From Patagioenas fasciata (taxonomy: Eukaryota; Chordata; Aves; Columbiformes; Columbidae): 64,000 nt of DNA. Positions 1 to 10,992 of the stretch are shown piece after piece. Position numbers and translations under genes: made by a program. How positions within the stretch are numbered: position 1 is the first letter of the stretch; each line of letters begins with the position of its first letter. Below the pieces are notes generated by a model that saw only the letters and a program-made list of their open reading frames with translations, searched no databases and had not been told where the DNA came from. The DNA lies in contig NC_092559.1 in assembly GCF_037038585.1 (NCBI RefSeq), positions 13,440,488 through 13,504,487 of the forward strand, given 5' to 3'.

Positions 1-1265
1 TGGCTGTTTGGTCCTAGATAGATGATCTCTCACACAGCTAATTCTCTCAGGAACTGGATACCTCTCTCCATAGTATTCCATTTCCCTAACTTGGATATAC
101 AATCTTCCTTGTAGGGAAATCTGACTTTCATAGCTGCCAGGAGTCGGGTCCAGAGAGTAGCGGCATTAGACTCTCTTGAAATTGCCCTATCAATGGTGGA
201 ATCTTTTGACAGAGATCCCAGCTGCCTGGCTTCACCACCTTCTAATTCAATTGTTTCTGCCCCATTGTCCCAGCATCGCAGCAGCCAGGTTAAAATATTC
301 TCGCCTTCACGACGACTAAAGTCTTTTCGCAGATCTCTCAGCTCACCTGGAGAAAAGGACCGAGTGGTGGTCACTTCATCTCCACCCTGTCCTGATGATG
401 ATGCCTCTTGGGTTGATGTTGGCCCTGTGCCATCACCTGCTGCACGGGTAGTCTTTCTAGTGACTTTCTTACAACCAGCAACTGATGCTGATATGGGTTC
501 ACCATCATTTGATTCATTTTCAGAGTCTGAATGACTGTCACAGTGTTTGCTGTGGTTACAGCAGCAACAGTGCCCAGTGTGTCAAGACGTGGGGGCTGCC
601 TTGTTAGCCTTTGAGGCTGGAGAAGTAACGTTATCTGCAGCGACCTTGGCAGAGGAGCTCTGCGGAGGAGCTGTATCTTCAGCCTGTGAAGCCGCGGCTG
701 GGGGGGCAGTGGCTGCAGCAGCAGCTTTGGCTGTTTTGCCTTTTCTCGAGCGGCTAGGAGTGCTTTTTGCTAAAGCTTCCGAAGACGCACTGCAAATCTC
801 AGGACTAAGAAGAGACGCAAACCTCCTATTGAACCTCATTTCTCTTAACAGTAACACAAACTGACACACATTCAGCAAACCAGATAACACCATCACAGTT
901 CTATCAAAGCTCCAAGGATATTCAAAGTTCTCTAAAACATTTGCAAACTGTCCTAGTGAAATCACAAAAGTATTGTTAGTCAGCCTTTCTAAAGATTCGC
1001 TTGACCAATTAGCAAATATAGAGCCATTCTGCTCTTTAATCTCTCCTGGAGGTTTTTCAAGGTAAAGCAAAATCGAGTAGAAATTCATTAGCAGCTGCAG
1101 TATAATGAAATAAACCAATGCCAAACCACACAGAATCATCATGACCGCTGTCCAGTTTCTTGTTGTTATATAATGAATACTTCGATTCAGAAAGAAACAC
1201 CAACACAGATATGGGATCAGCGAGCACAATGTAGAAAATAACTGATACAACTTTTGCCATAACAT
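1..1265 (-). pseudogene. gag of ERV-A copy A1, N-terminal part, two nonsense codons
   Basis: First ATG at 1265-1263. The frame is open to a TGA at about 582 (a TCA codon in A2) and resumes to a second TGA near 30 (a CGA in A2, a CpG transition). No frameshift is seen. The N-terminus holds two hydrophobic stretches within the first ~75 residues and a third further on. It includes about 150 bp (roughly 1148-1300) that are missing from A2, so A1 preserves the more complete start of this gag. The middle is Ala/Ser/Pro-rich and is followed by a His/Cys-rich patch. Family knowledge: ERVL-type gag; the membrane-like start is unusual. Confidence 0.8.
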
Positions 1266-1431
1266 CTTTAAATCAATGTAATTCACTTTGCCTTAATACC
1301 ACTAAATAATATCTGAAGCAAACAGACGCGCGAGTATCACAACTCTATGAGTTGGCACCGTGCCAAGAAAATTGAAAGGTATGTCAGAGCAGTAGAAAAG
1401 CCAAAAATCTCCAAATTTACCCCTTTCTCTT

Positions 1432-1449
1432 GCCCCACGTTGGGCGCCA
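1432..1449 (-). other. Primer binding site, tRNA-Lys(1,2) type
   Basis: The 18 bases TGGCGCCCAACGTGGGGC on the reverse strand, 6 nt inside the LTR, are complementary to the 3' end of tRNA-Lys(CUU), the primer known from Mason-Pfizer monkey virus and relatives. The site is identical in copy A2. Confidence 0.85.
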
Positions 1450-1455
1450 ATTATC

Positions 1456-2120
1456 TGTCGAGGGTTAAGATTGCGGGGTGACAATCAAACCCTGGCAGAT
1501 GTATTGTTAACCTCCTCTCCCCCCCACTTCCCCCTTTTGCCCCTCCCTCTCCCCCCTTCCCACTCAGGACAGGCGATCGGGAGGGAAAGAAGGACAGAGA
1601 GAAGAGAGTTGGAAAAGTTAAAGATGTTTTACTAACGCTACTGATAAGAATAGAGAAAATAATACAAAATATACAAAACCAATCTTGAAAGTCTCAGCAA
1701 CTGCAGAGCCAGCACCCAAAGTCCTGGATTAGACTCTGTAGCCAACCGGAGCTGGATTCAGTCTCTCACTAGGCGTCAGTTCGCAGGGATGACCAGCAAG
1801 GTCCTCTCCTAATGTCAGCCATGAGGAAAAAAAAGGGAAAAAGGCAAAAAGGGACGAGATCCTCGTGATCTCCCACTTTTATATGAAGTATTCACGTGAA
1901 TGGAATGTTATACACCGTTGGTCAGTCTCTCGGACATCAGTTTCTCGTTGTCCCTCTCGCGAGATGTCCATCCGTGCTTATCAATAAGTTTGCATTCCAT
2001 TGCTAGGTTTAACCAAAACATGTGTTGGGTTCTCCAGGAAAATGCAGCTAACGTGAAGGCTTTAGCTGACAGGCAAAAATTCACTAAAAGAGAAACTTGT
2101 TTTTTAACAAAACCAGGACA
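1456..2120 (-). repeat. 5' LTR of ERV-A copy A1
   Basis: Starts TGTCCTGG at 2120 and ends CTCGACA at 1456 on the reverse strand, about 665 bp. It keeps a TATA-like CATATAAAAG, the perfect palindrome TCTCGCGAGA (1955-1964) and the CACGTG palindrome seen in the other family-A LTRs. The reading frame on the opposite strand at 1900-2157 is antisense to the LTR and recurs in other copies only because the LTR does. Confidence 0.9.
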
Positions 2121-2233
2121 ATGTCAAACCTTAACTTTACCATGGCAATCTTATTAATGTACTGTTCTAGTTTGCCTAAACCACTTATTAATAGATTCAG
2201 AACAATCAAACAAGTTAATACAACACAACCATA

Positions 2234-3518
2234 ATCACAGTATCACAGTATCACAGTATCACAGTATGTTTGGGATTGGAAGGGACCTCAAAAGATCATC
2301 TAGTCCAATCGCCCTGCTGGAGCAGGAACGCCTAGGTGAGGTCGCACAGGAATGTCTCCAGGCGGGCTTTGAATGTCTCCAGGGAAGGAGACTCCACAAC
2401 CTCCCTGGGCAGCCTGTTCCAGTGCTCTGTTACCCTCACTGAGAAGAAGTTCTTTCTCAAATTTAAGTGGAACCGCTTGTGTTCCAGCTTGATCCCATTG
2501 CCCCTTGTCCTATCATTGTTTGCCACTGAGAAGAGCCTGGCTCCATCCTCGTGGCACTCACCCTTTATATATTTATAAACATTAATAAGGTCACCCCTCA
2601 GTCTCCTCTTCTCCAAACTAAAGAGACCCAACTCCCTCAGCCTTTCTTCATAAGGGAGGTGCTCCACTCCCTTAATCATCTTTGTAGCCCTACGCTGGAC
2701 CCTCTCCAGCAGTTCCCTGTCCTTCTTGAACTGAGGGGCCCAGAACTGGACACAATATTCCAGATGGGGTCTCAACAGGGTGGAGTAGAGGGGAAGGAGG
2801 ACCTCTCTCGATCTACTGACCACCCCCCTTGTAATACACCCAAGGATGCCATTAGCCTTCCTGGCCACAAGGGCACAGTGCTGGCTCATGGTCATCCTGT
2901 TGTCCACCAGGACCCCCAGGTCCCTTTCCCCTACACTGCTCTCTAATAGGTCATTCCCCAACCTATACTGGAACTTGGGATTGTTCCTGCCCAGATGCAG
3001 GACTCTACACTTTCCCTTGTTAAATTCCATCAGGTTATCCCCCGCCCAACTCTCCAGCCTGTCCAGGTCCCGCTGGATGGCAGCACAGCCTTTTGGCGTG
3101 TCAGCCACTCCTCCCAGTTTAGTGTCATCAGCAAACTTGCTGATAGTACACTCAATTCCCTCGTCTAAATAATTAATGAATATATTGAATAATATTGGCC
3201 CCAGTACTGACCCCTGAGGCACTCCACTAGATACTGGCCTCCAACTGGACTCCGCACCATTGACCACCACTCTCTGGCTTCTCTCTTTAAGCCGGTTTCC
3301 AACCCACCTCACTACTCTATTGTCTAGACCACACCTCCTCAATTTAGCTGTGAGGATGCTGTGAGGGACTGTGTCAAAGGCTTTACTGAAGTCAAGGTAG
3401 ACCACATCCACCGCTCTGCCATCATCCATCCACCTTGTTACATTCTCATAAAAGGCTATGAGGTTGGTCAAGCATGACTTACCCTTGGTAAAGCCATGCT
3501 GACTGTCCCTAATCCTAA
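2234..3518 (-). mobile_element. CR1 LINE, 5'-truncated, nearly intact RT-domain ORF
   Basis: Reverse-strand CR1 with four 8-bp tail units (ACTGTGAT type) at 2234-2266. The ORF2 remnant is open for about 400 codons (3576-2332; the codons above ~3518 are not CR1). It holds the RT motifs [19 protein letters not shown] and FADDTKLGG, then the CR1 C-terminal region. It is close to the forward copy at 42735-44018. Homology stops at about 3518, the usual 5' truncation of a retrotransposed LINE. Confidence 0.9.
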
Positions 3519-3764
3519 TGTTAAAAGTAGAATATTTGTAACTGCGTGTTTTGTGGATTTTGTAGGAATGTCTCATAATTTTACCTCATTTTTGCATTGA
3601 CTATTTAAGTATAATATCACCCTTTTGGCTCTCCTGCTGATTGTTCAAATTGCCATTCTCCACAGAAGGTACAGCACCTGCTTGCTAATAGGCTTCTAGA
3701 CCACCAGGTCTGTGAGCATCTATAACACTGAATTAGGATCCATGGTTTACATCTGAAACAGTCC

Positions 3765-4112
3765 TCACAACTTATCTCCCTCCTGTCCAGCTGCATCCAC
3801 TGAATCTTTGTTGTCTTTGTTCAGCCATGGCTTGACCCATTTCGTGGGAATCCACTTCAGTTCTTGGCCTGTAATGACACAAACATAACCTTTTCCCCAG
3901 GTTATCAATTGATGTGGCTTTTTCCACTGACTAGTGATTTGACCATAACTAATGTAGGTTCTTTCTGATTTAGCACGGTTTTGGGTCATACTTGCAAAGT
4001 ATTTCATCACATACAATGGTTTTGACAACTGGTTTTGTGGTGTTTCCCCTACTTTCCCCCCCTTTTTTTTAAAACCAACAAAGAAAGAAAGTTTGGAATC
4101 ACATACGTGCAT
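3765..4112 (-). pseudogene. Integrase C-terminal fragment (class II ERV pol)
   Basis: A 114-codon open stretch whose second half has the class II integrase C-terminal signature: HQLITWGKGYVCV followed by KWIPTKWVKPW. The integrase catalytic core is missing: the frame upstream goes straight back to RNase H through a homopurine tract (about 4050-4075). The same junction is present at 58440-58520 on the other strand. Confidence 0.7.
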
Positions 4113-4119
4113 TGCATCT

Positions 4120-4400
4120 TGACTACGTACTCAAAATCACAAATCAAATTTAGAGGTTCCTCCTTAAAAAGCTCTAAGTAATGTAAAGCTGTGCCAAGTT
4201 CTGCTAATTGGGTTGAACCTTCAATAGTTTTTACAGAATGATGCCAATCGTTATCTTCACACCAAACTACTACAGCTTTATGAGACTTCCCAGAACCATC
4301 AACAAAAACTGTGCAAGTATGTAGGATCAGACCAAATACAAATATGGCCTATGACCTGATGTTAAAGACTTGCAGGTTCTGCAAAAATTTACATTTATGC
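4120..4400 (-). pseudogene. RNase H fragment (class II ERV pol)
   Basis: The reverse strand encodes FVDGSGKSHKAV, then TQLAELGTAL and LICDFEY, a retroviral RNase H pattern with the first catalytic Asp and the Glu of the AEL motif retained. The third Asp region is cut by the deletion into the integrase C-terminus. The copy at 58220-58420 has Tyr in place of the first Asp. Confidence 0.65.
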
Positions 4401-7223
4401 ATGCCAAAAGCCGTGCTGTTAAGAAAATCAGCTAGTGCAATTTACAAAGACATAGATTACAAATAAAAAAAAAATCATAATTATATTTCACAACTGGTAC
4501 ATATATGACAAAAGGATCATGGCCTATTAAGACTTAAATTCATTCCCTGCATTTTCTTGATCAGAGTGACAATTGATATATCAGCCTGTTAGCAATCTCA
4601 TCATACTGTCTCATACTAGCCACAGGTTGTTTCTATGTTGTAGCTATAAATAGACAAATCTGCAAGTCCAATCGAATGCAGTCAGCCTGTAAGGTTTTCA
4701 TAAATTTATTCCTCAAAGTTTCTAACTCCATTTTGGCTGTCATCTTTATTGGATATTGTTTTCCCTTACCGGATCGAAGTCCTGTTTCAGATCTATCAGT
4801 GTAGTATTTGCTTTATCGAAACATTGGCTGTTAATACTAGTGGAAATACAGCATTTGAAATTTCCTTGGAGATTTCTCACTTGCAGCAAGCAGATCTGCG
4901 CCATACAAGCAGCTTCTTGTGGGACATGCAACTAAACAGAGTTCTCAGAAAACGTTATTTGAGCTTACAATTTACTTAACAAATCCTGACCCAAGAGAGG
5001 TATAGAGCTTTATGGCAAATACAAGAATTCATGTATTAAAACTTTGTTCCAAATTTGGCATTCTATTGATTTCAAAAAACAGCCTCTCTTTCATTCTCTT
5101 CCATGATCTCAAAAACTAGCATGGTGAATTTACTAAGAAGTCTCTTACAACCAGTTACCACAGAATAAGTGTATTAAAAAAAAAAAAAATTTGTTTAATT
5201 TCCCAGCTTCATTAGAACTATGGACCCACTGGCAATGCCTTTAAATTTCATCCCTCAGACTCCTTGATGCAGTATTACAGTTCTCTAGCAATAGCATTGC
5301 TTGGAGGGAGAATAAAACCTCCCTCTCGCCCCCATCTGGGATGACAAGACATCCAGCCCAGCATGAAAACAGATCGGTTCGAACTCCACATTAAACCAAC
5401 CTGGCTGCACTCCACACCCAAATCAGTACCAGTCTGACCCAGAGAAGCATTGAGCACTCTGACCTCCAAAAGCTGACCAGTATGAAAAGACTGACTTCAG
5501 CAAGGAGGTAAAATTATGAGCTCTTTCCCCAGATGTGCCAAAACCTAGGAACAAGACAGAAGGAAAAAGAAACATCACCAGCAACCCCTGATTCAAAGCT
5601 GAGAAAGCAACACAGTGCCACAACAAGGATGGATGACAATACTCCAGGAAAAAAAAAGACAGAGCAGGGGGAATAAAGCCCCCCTTTCTCCACTTAGCAG
5701 CGGGCAACCAGGTTTTTCCATTTTTTTTTTCTTCTTTCTCTTCTTGCTGCAGTTCAGATATAGCCAAGGCCACGCAGCTGGCGTAACTGCTGGTACGAAG
5801 TGGGAGGCTCTGGCAAACTCCTCGGTTACAATGAGCTGAGTTTTATATACCATTCCAATTAGCTCAACAGTTGTTACATTCCTCAGCCCCATTTACCTTC
5901 CACAATTTACAGATGTCAAATACAGTATATTAAACATCAATCCATTATTCCATTTTCCTAGATCCAAATCAGTTCACATTCCAGCAACTTTTAAATACAA
6001 CTTCATAAAATACCAAGTTCACATCCCTCATAGCATTTAGGTGTTTGTTTGTTTCTTTTTTTTTTTTTTTCAGTGCAAAGCAGAGTTTAACATTTTAAAT
6101 TATTTTCTGGTCTCAAAATTACTAGATGACAATATAAGCAATTACTCTAATGCGCAAGGATGCATCCTAAGGGGGAGCAATTTGGAATTTCAGCAGTGAC
6201 ATTTTAGCAGTGGAACGGGTTCCCATTTTGTAATTATCTCCCCAAACAAAATTTGTTTGGTACCAAATACAAATATGCAAATTAAAATACTGAGCTCAGA
6301 TATGAAAACCAAATACCAAGTTCAAATATGCAGGTGGATCACAGTTACACTAATTTAAGACAATCTCTCAATTTTTGCATTGCACCTTTGAACTGCTTAC
6401 TGCTCAGCCAGGTGGAGGCACCACTGGGTCTCCCTGACAAAACAGGTCAGTGCGCGCTGGAGCCCCATCGGCACCTGCACCCCCGCTGCCGCAGCAAGCT
6501 GGATCGGGCAAGGCTTTTATTAGTGTCTCATCTGGTGCGCTACAACTGTTATCCCAAAATCAGGATTCTTTACTTGGTGTGCATACAAAAGAGCCAAATC
6601 CAGCACATTGAGATGAGACAGAGCCTATCACAGAGTTGCGCAAGTCTGGATACCGAAATAAAGCTAGCGTGCTAGAAAGAGAAATAACAGCTACTACACT
6701 CAAAATTTTACCATCACATTCACGCAGTAATGAACTAAATGACTCACGATCTTCTGTATTATCACAAAACGCACTTTTTGAGTCCATGGATTCTCATGAT
6801 TTAACAGACTGTGAACTTATAGTACAATATAACAAAGACCTACTAAAATTGCAACATGCTTAAACAGATACCCACAAAGAAAACAGGTTAATAAGGAAAG
6901 CATCTTGCAGACTTTAACAAGTTTTCTGACCTGTGTGTTATCAGTTAAGTCTCTCTCAGCTTGTTGAAGTTCAAATCGCCCTGCCTGTAAAACTGTCTGA
7001 AAAGATTTAATGATTTATTGTCAGAGTGCTTTCCTATGTTTTAAAACACCTCCCAATACTGATTTCTTAGGAACACAACTGAAAACGATCATTCCTGATC
7101 CCATCTTGCAAGTAAAAACCTTGAGAAGAGGAGTGAGGGGGGAAGCAGAGGGCTGCTTGCAGCATGAGTGGGAAAAGCGGGGAGAAGGTTTTGTGGCGCA
7201 CTTAAAAACAACTAGTAAAACAA
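4401..7223 (-). other. Internal ERV sequence, mostly unassigned
   Basis: 4401-5007 matches 57535-58130 on the other strand and probably derives from pol upstream of RNase H, but frames are broken. From 5008 to 7223 I recognise no domain on either strand. A TATA-like TATATAAAACTC on the reverse strand near 5850 hints at an embedded LTR that I cannot delimit. Short open frames here have no family motif. Confidence 0.35.
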
Positions 7224-7502
7224 TTAACTCACATTCCTGACAAGCTGCTTGATTTTCAGAGAGGCAATACACAGGAGCACATAATATGTACTGTAAAACT
7301 CGCAAATAACATGCTGATAGCAAACATTAGCATTCTCTACTGCTAATTTCAACACCAGTGCTTCCTTAACTTCTAAGTTTTCAACCTGCTTATTGATGGT
7401 CTCTTGAAGATGGTCAATAAATTGCATGTAATTCTCATTGGGACCCTGATTAATAGTTGGAAATGATTTGGCTGCTTTGTTGGTTTCAGGCATCTTTATC
7501 AT
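7224..7502 (-). pseudogene. Capsid fragment with major homology region (class II ERV gag)
   Basis: The 92-codon open stretch contains INQGPNENYMQFIDHL, a clear retroviral major homology region (Q-G-x2-E-x7-L pattern), followed by LAVENAN, typical of the capsid C-terminal domain of alpha/betaretrovirus-like gag. The upstream and downstream frames are broken. Confidence 0.65.
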
Positions 7503-7842
7503 AGCTTAATAAGCAAGGTCTGCTGACTGCCTCAGGATTTCAGAAACTAATCACACCTGTAATTGCGGTGCGCCAATTAGTGTCTCTTCCAAGAGCTGGG
7601 GGATACCCGCCGCTTTCAACGGATCCCCATCTTTCTGACCTAAATGATCTATAGCTGTTACATTGCATAGGTCTAATTTTGCTTGAGTCTTTCATGGTTT
7701 TTATCTGATCACAGGGCAACATGTACACATACTCCTTTTCCTGTTAACTTTTGAAGAAAATGCTGCAAACCCCCATTCTCATCCAAGTCATCAGATAATG
7801 TGGACTAGAATGGTGCTGGAGAAACATTAGTAACAGGGGCGT

Positions 7843-8640
7843 TCAGAACAGTGCACATTCTCGCCAATAGTTTCTAGCATCATAATTATTAGTATAACCT
7901 GAGTCCCCAGGTGCATCCCCTTTCCCGTCGTGAACAGCATCATCACATTGCCGACTACTGGATTCACTCACTGTTAGCTGATCTAATCCTTCACGCAGTT
8001 CTTTTGCCCAGTTCTTATCCGGCGACTCCTTCTGCTCTCTCATGGAAGCTGGAGGGTTAAAAGCTGGTAAAGGCGGATACAAATTGGTAAAAGGACTGAT
8101 AGTACACTTGTTTATGAGTTTAGCATTCTCAGCTTTCACAGGTTCTTTAGGCAAGTTGTGTGACTCCAATCCTTGCTATTCTCATCAGAGTTGGGTAATA
8201 GTGTAGCAGGACACCCGCTCGGCATTTTTCCTCCCCCTGCCCCGGACTGCTGAACCCTCGGGGGTGCTGAAGGCACAGCAGGGGCTGGAGTAGGGAAGGT
8301 ATCAAAGACACAAACTGGGTAAACTTCACAGCGATTTTCAGGATTCTTATCAGGCTGGAACGCTACAAAAATTCCAGCAGCAACAGAGCATTCAGGCTTA
8401 AGATCTTTTAAGGTGGTAATTATAAGCTTCCATGTAGTTACTAATGATTTAGCTTCTTTATCTCCATTGCTGACCATATCCCATAATTTCTGCCCTATAT
8501 CGTCCCAAAGTTCAAGTTTAAAAGCCTTCTTGGTTTCTGCCAGGTAGCCGTTAGTTCTACACCAAACTAACAGTCTACGTATGTTACTTTCTTCATATTT
8601 AAGTTCTCTCACAGAGAAAATATCAGGAGGAGCTTCACTC
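7843..8640 (-). pseudogene. Matrix-like gag N-terminus (family T)
   Basis: The frame from about 8640 to 8136 gives a Trp-rich helical N-terminal region with a pattern of W, L and D/E residues comparable to the gag start at 47148 (family B), then a Pro/Ala-rich stretch. A frameshift near 8150 leads into a second open piece (8169-7843). The start at 8612 is the first ATG; codons upstream are also open. It lies directly downstream of the LTR and primer site, as gag should. Confidence 0.55.
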
Positions 8641-8803
8641 TTCCCTCCTCCTGCCCCAGCTGCTCACCTTTTCCGGTGATTTCTTCGACAAAATTGTCTG
8701 CGGAACGTCCATACGCCTCCACCCGGTTCTCAGTCCAGCTGATCCGCCTCCAGCTGGGCCACTCCAGGCTTTTCCCCAATCGTACTGATACGCCGTTCAG
8801 AGT

Positions 8804-8821
8804 ATCATGTCAGGGTCACCA
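8804..8821 (-). other. Primer binding site, tRNA-Trp type (decayed)
   Basis: Reverse strand reads TGGTGACCCTGACATGAT, differing from the tRNA-Trp primer site used by avian leukosis-type viruses at two positions, both C-to-T or G-to-A changes at former CpG sites. It lies one base inside the LTR end at 8823. Confidence 0.7.
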
Positions 8822-8822
8822 T

Positions 8823-9145
8823 TGGTTGGAGTGATAACGGACTCAGCATTCCGATTCAATGTGAATCACGCAAAGCCATTTGTTACAGAAACAAGCCTCC
8901 TTATATATGCAACTATTCTCTGATCGCGCGTCCACGCTCCAAGCATCTATGTTCACGAGCTGTCCACGCACCGAAGTCTCACTGCTGATAGGTCCATTGA
9001 TTTACGTCATGTTGAGGCCTTGTTATTGTAGAACTGATTCTCTCCCACAGCAGGTCCTGTTTTCAGCTTTCCAAGTTGACCTTGAAATTCCTTTAGGCCT
9101 GGCTAGTTCAGTAATCAATCTCCGTCTAACAGAAACCCCTCCACA
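8823..9145 (-). repeat. LTR of family T (about 323 bp)
   Basis: The reverse strand starts TGTGGAGGGG at 9145 and ends in CCAACCA at 8823. It includes a TATA box (CATATATAAGGAGG) and a polyadenylation-type region, and matches the solo LTR at 56076-56403 throughout. Short compact LTR plus Trp primer site is alpharetrovirus-like. Confidence 0.8.
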
Positions 9146-9169
9146 GTTGCAGATTCTTATACTGTAGCT

Positions 9170-10073
9170 ACAGGCTGTTTCCAGTCTGCCAGGGTTTCAC
9201 ATGCTTTCTTCCATCAGAATGCTGCTGCCTTAAAAAAGATGTTTGGTCTCACTCTCGAGCAAGTGAGAGACATAGTGCGCTCTTGCCCGGAATGTCAAGG
9301 CGTGATTACAAGCTCGCCCTCCCTTGGAGTTATCCCTCACGGACTCTCAGCTAATGACATTTGGCAGTCTGATGTTACACGTTTCATCCTTTGGCCGTTT
9401 GAAATATGTATATGTTTCAGGTATGCTTTGTGCATCTGCGCATACAAGTGAGTAAAGCAGAGATGTTCAGTGTCACTGGACCCACTATTTTGCTATGCTG
9501 GGAGTGCCACAACAGATTAAAACTGACAACGGTCCTGGATACACTGCTAGATCCACGCAATATTTTTTACAGCAATGGGGTATTTCGCATGTCACAGGTA
9601 TTTCACATTCTCCCACTGGACAGACTGTCATTGAACGAGTACATTCCACACTGAAACAGATGTTATTAAAACCAAAAAGGGGGAATATGATGCCTCAGGA
9701 ACAATTAGACAATGCAATATATGCTTTAAATTTTTTGATTTGTACAGTGCCTCCCTCCTCTATCACAGCAGTGGAAAAACATTTCCGTGTTCCAGATTCA
9801 CTGTCTCAGAGACCAAAGGTTTTATACCGGGATCCCCTGCACAACAGTCAGTGGCAAGGGCCTGTAGAACTAATCACCTGGGGGAGGGGGTATGCTTGTG
9901 TTCTTCTTCCAACAGGACCAAAGTGGTTTCCTGCGAACTATGTTAAACCTTTCTATGAGTTGGACAAACATGATGCAGGACTCAGTACCAAAGATGCAGC
10001 ATCTGTCCCTGCAGCAGAGGGCAACAAAGAAACAGAAGAGACCAAAGGAAGAGTCACTAGCATATCAGAATGA
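9170..10073 (+). pseudogene. Integrase of a class II ERV pol
   Basis: Forward-strand integrase remnant in order: His/Cys zinc-binding N-terminus (HAFFHQNA ... CPECQ), first catalytic Asp in WQSDVT, a frameshifted core (9400-9500), second Asp in IKTDNGPGYTA, Glu in GQTVIERVH, and C-terminal ITWGRGYACV ... KWFPANYVKPF. The last 192 codons (9495-10073) are open. Catalytic residues are all present although the frame is broken. It begins only ~25 bp past the opposite-strand LTR ending at 9145, so the upstream part of pol has been lost or displaced. Confidence 0.8.
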
Positions 10074-10099
10074 TACAGATTTACATTATTTGGACTAGG

Positions 10100-10250
10100 G
10101 ACTAACTGGTGAAAAAAATTTCAATGCATTTGTTTTCCTTATTAGTATGGCTAACCAACTTTCTCCAATATTTGTTAATAACTGTAATTGCTGTAATTTG
10201 TATTATTCTGTTCTATTGTAGGTTGATTTGTAATGATAATGTATAACAGG
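10100..10250 (+). pseudogene. Envelope transmembrane tail fragment (class II ERV)
   Basis: Just after the integrase stop, the frame shows a strongly hydrophobic membrane-spanning stretch (FLQYLLITVIAVICII) and a short tail. No surface subunit lies between integrase and this segment, so most of env is deleted. Confidence 0.45.
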
Positions 10251-10402
10251 AAAATGACACATAAATGACACATTAGGTATGATGATCCACAGTGGGCATT
10301 CGAACTCACCAACAGAATGCCCCCTTTTGACTTTGGAGACAAGGGGTGACTGCACCACCACTCCAGAGTAGTTTGTCAGATGACTGTGGTCACAGGCTGG
10401 AT

Positions 10403-10992
10403 TGTGAGGCAGTACACATTCCCCTGAAATCTGGAGCTTTCAATGAGGAGATTGATGGCTCTTTAGTACCTTCTGTGCCCCACTGTGCCTGTCCCCACAT
10501 ATATACACCTAGAATGGTACCAAGGTGTTGTCAATCAGATTCACCTCTACCAACTGGTGGGTCAGGAGGGGTGGGACCTTCAGTCAGTTGACAGGGTCCT
10601 TAACAAAGGAGGTGCCCAGACTAGCTGAGAAGCTTCTGGATTATGTTGTAATGCCCACAGCCACATCTGGCCAAACAATGAAACGCCGAAGACCCCCTTT
10701 GAGTGGTCTTCTCAGAGCTGCTGGTCTGTAAACTGGAGTGCTTTCCTTAGACAGGAACACCATCTAAGGAAACTTCCTGGGATTAATGACACCTCACTTC
10801 TTTATTTGAGTGAGTGACTATTTCTTGTGAGTACCCTGAAGTAAAAGGCTTCTAGTTTTGTTTCTTGTGAGTGACTACATGCACGTTGTGGATCCTCATT
10901 ATTCTTATGATATTGTATTTAAATAATCTCCTTAGCTGATATCTGAATGTGTATTTTCTGTTATCGGAGTGCTAAATATGTCTAATACCATT
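10403..10992 (+). repeat. Old LTR related to family D, interrupted at 10993
   Basis: Aligns from its TGTGAGGCAG start with the LTR at 40230-40875 (shared blocks around AGTCAGTTGACAGGGTC and GTGGATCCTCATTATTCTTAT), with an extra ~100 bp near 10470-10570. It stops at 10992 where a solo family-A LTR begins. I do not recognise the missing 3' end after 11648. Confidence 0.6.

Larger units (their letters stand above)
1..2120 (-). mobile_element. ERV family A, copy A1 (ERVL-like provirus, cut by window edge)
   Basis: Reverse-strand provirus whose 5' LTR is at 1456-2120, followed (leftwards) by primer binding site, leader and gag up to base 1, where the window ends. It matches the complete copy at 18781-25547 nearly base for base. 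LTR differences counted by eye are roughly twenty in 665 bp, so A1 is not a simple duplicate of A2. The 5 bases outside the LTR (2121-2125, atgtc) should be half of a target duplication; the other half lies outside the window. Pol and the 3' LTR are not visible. Confidence 0.9.
3519..9145 (-). mobile_element. Decayed class II ERV region (family T LTR and gag, plus RNase H/IN block)
   Basis: Reading leftwards from 9145: LTR, tRNA-Trp-type primer site, matrix-like gag, capsid fragment, a long unrecognisable stretch (about 5008-7220), then RNase H and integrase C-terminus. No second LTR is recognised before the CR1 at 3518. The block 3704-5007 is the same as the interior of the element at 57462-59504, which has a different LTR. 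The region may therefore be composite, one element inside or recombined with another, rather than a single provirus. Confidence 0.6.

Noticed and set aside
2234..2266. Regular 8-bp direct repeats that could suggest a short array
   Set aside because: These are the CR1 3' tail units, seen at each CR1 end, not a CRISPR or regulatory array.
6328..6863. Possible dUTPase or protease within the family T region
   Set aside because: Frames on both strands were read for the PGSAGxDL and DTG motifs and none was found.
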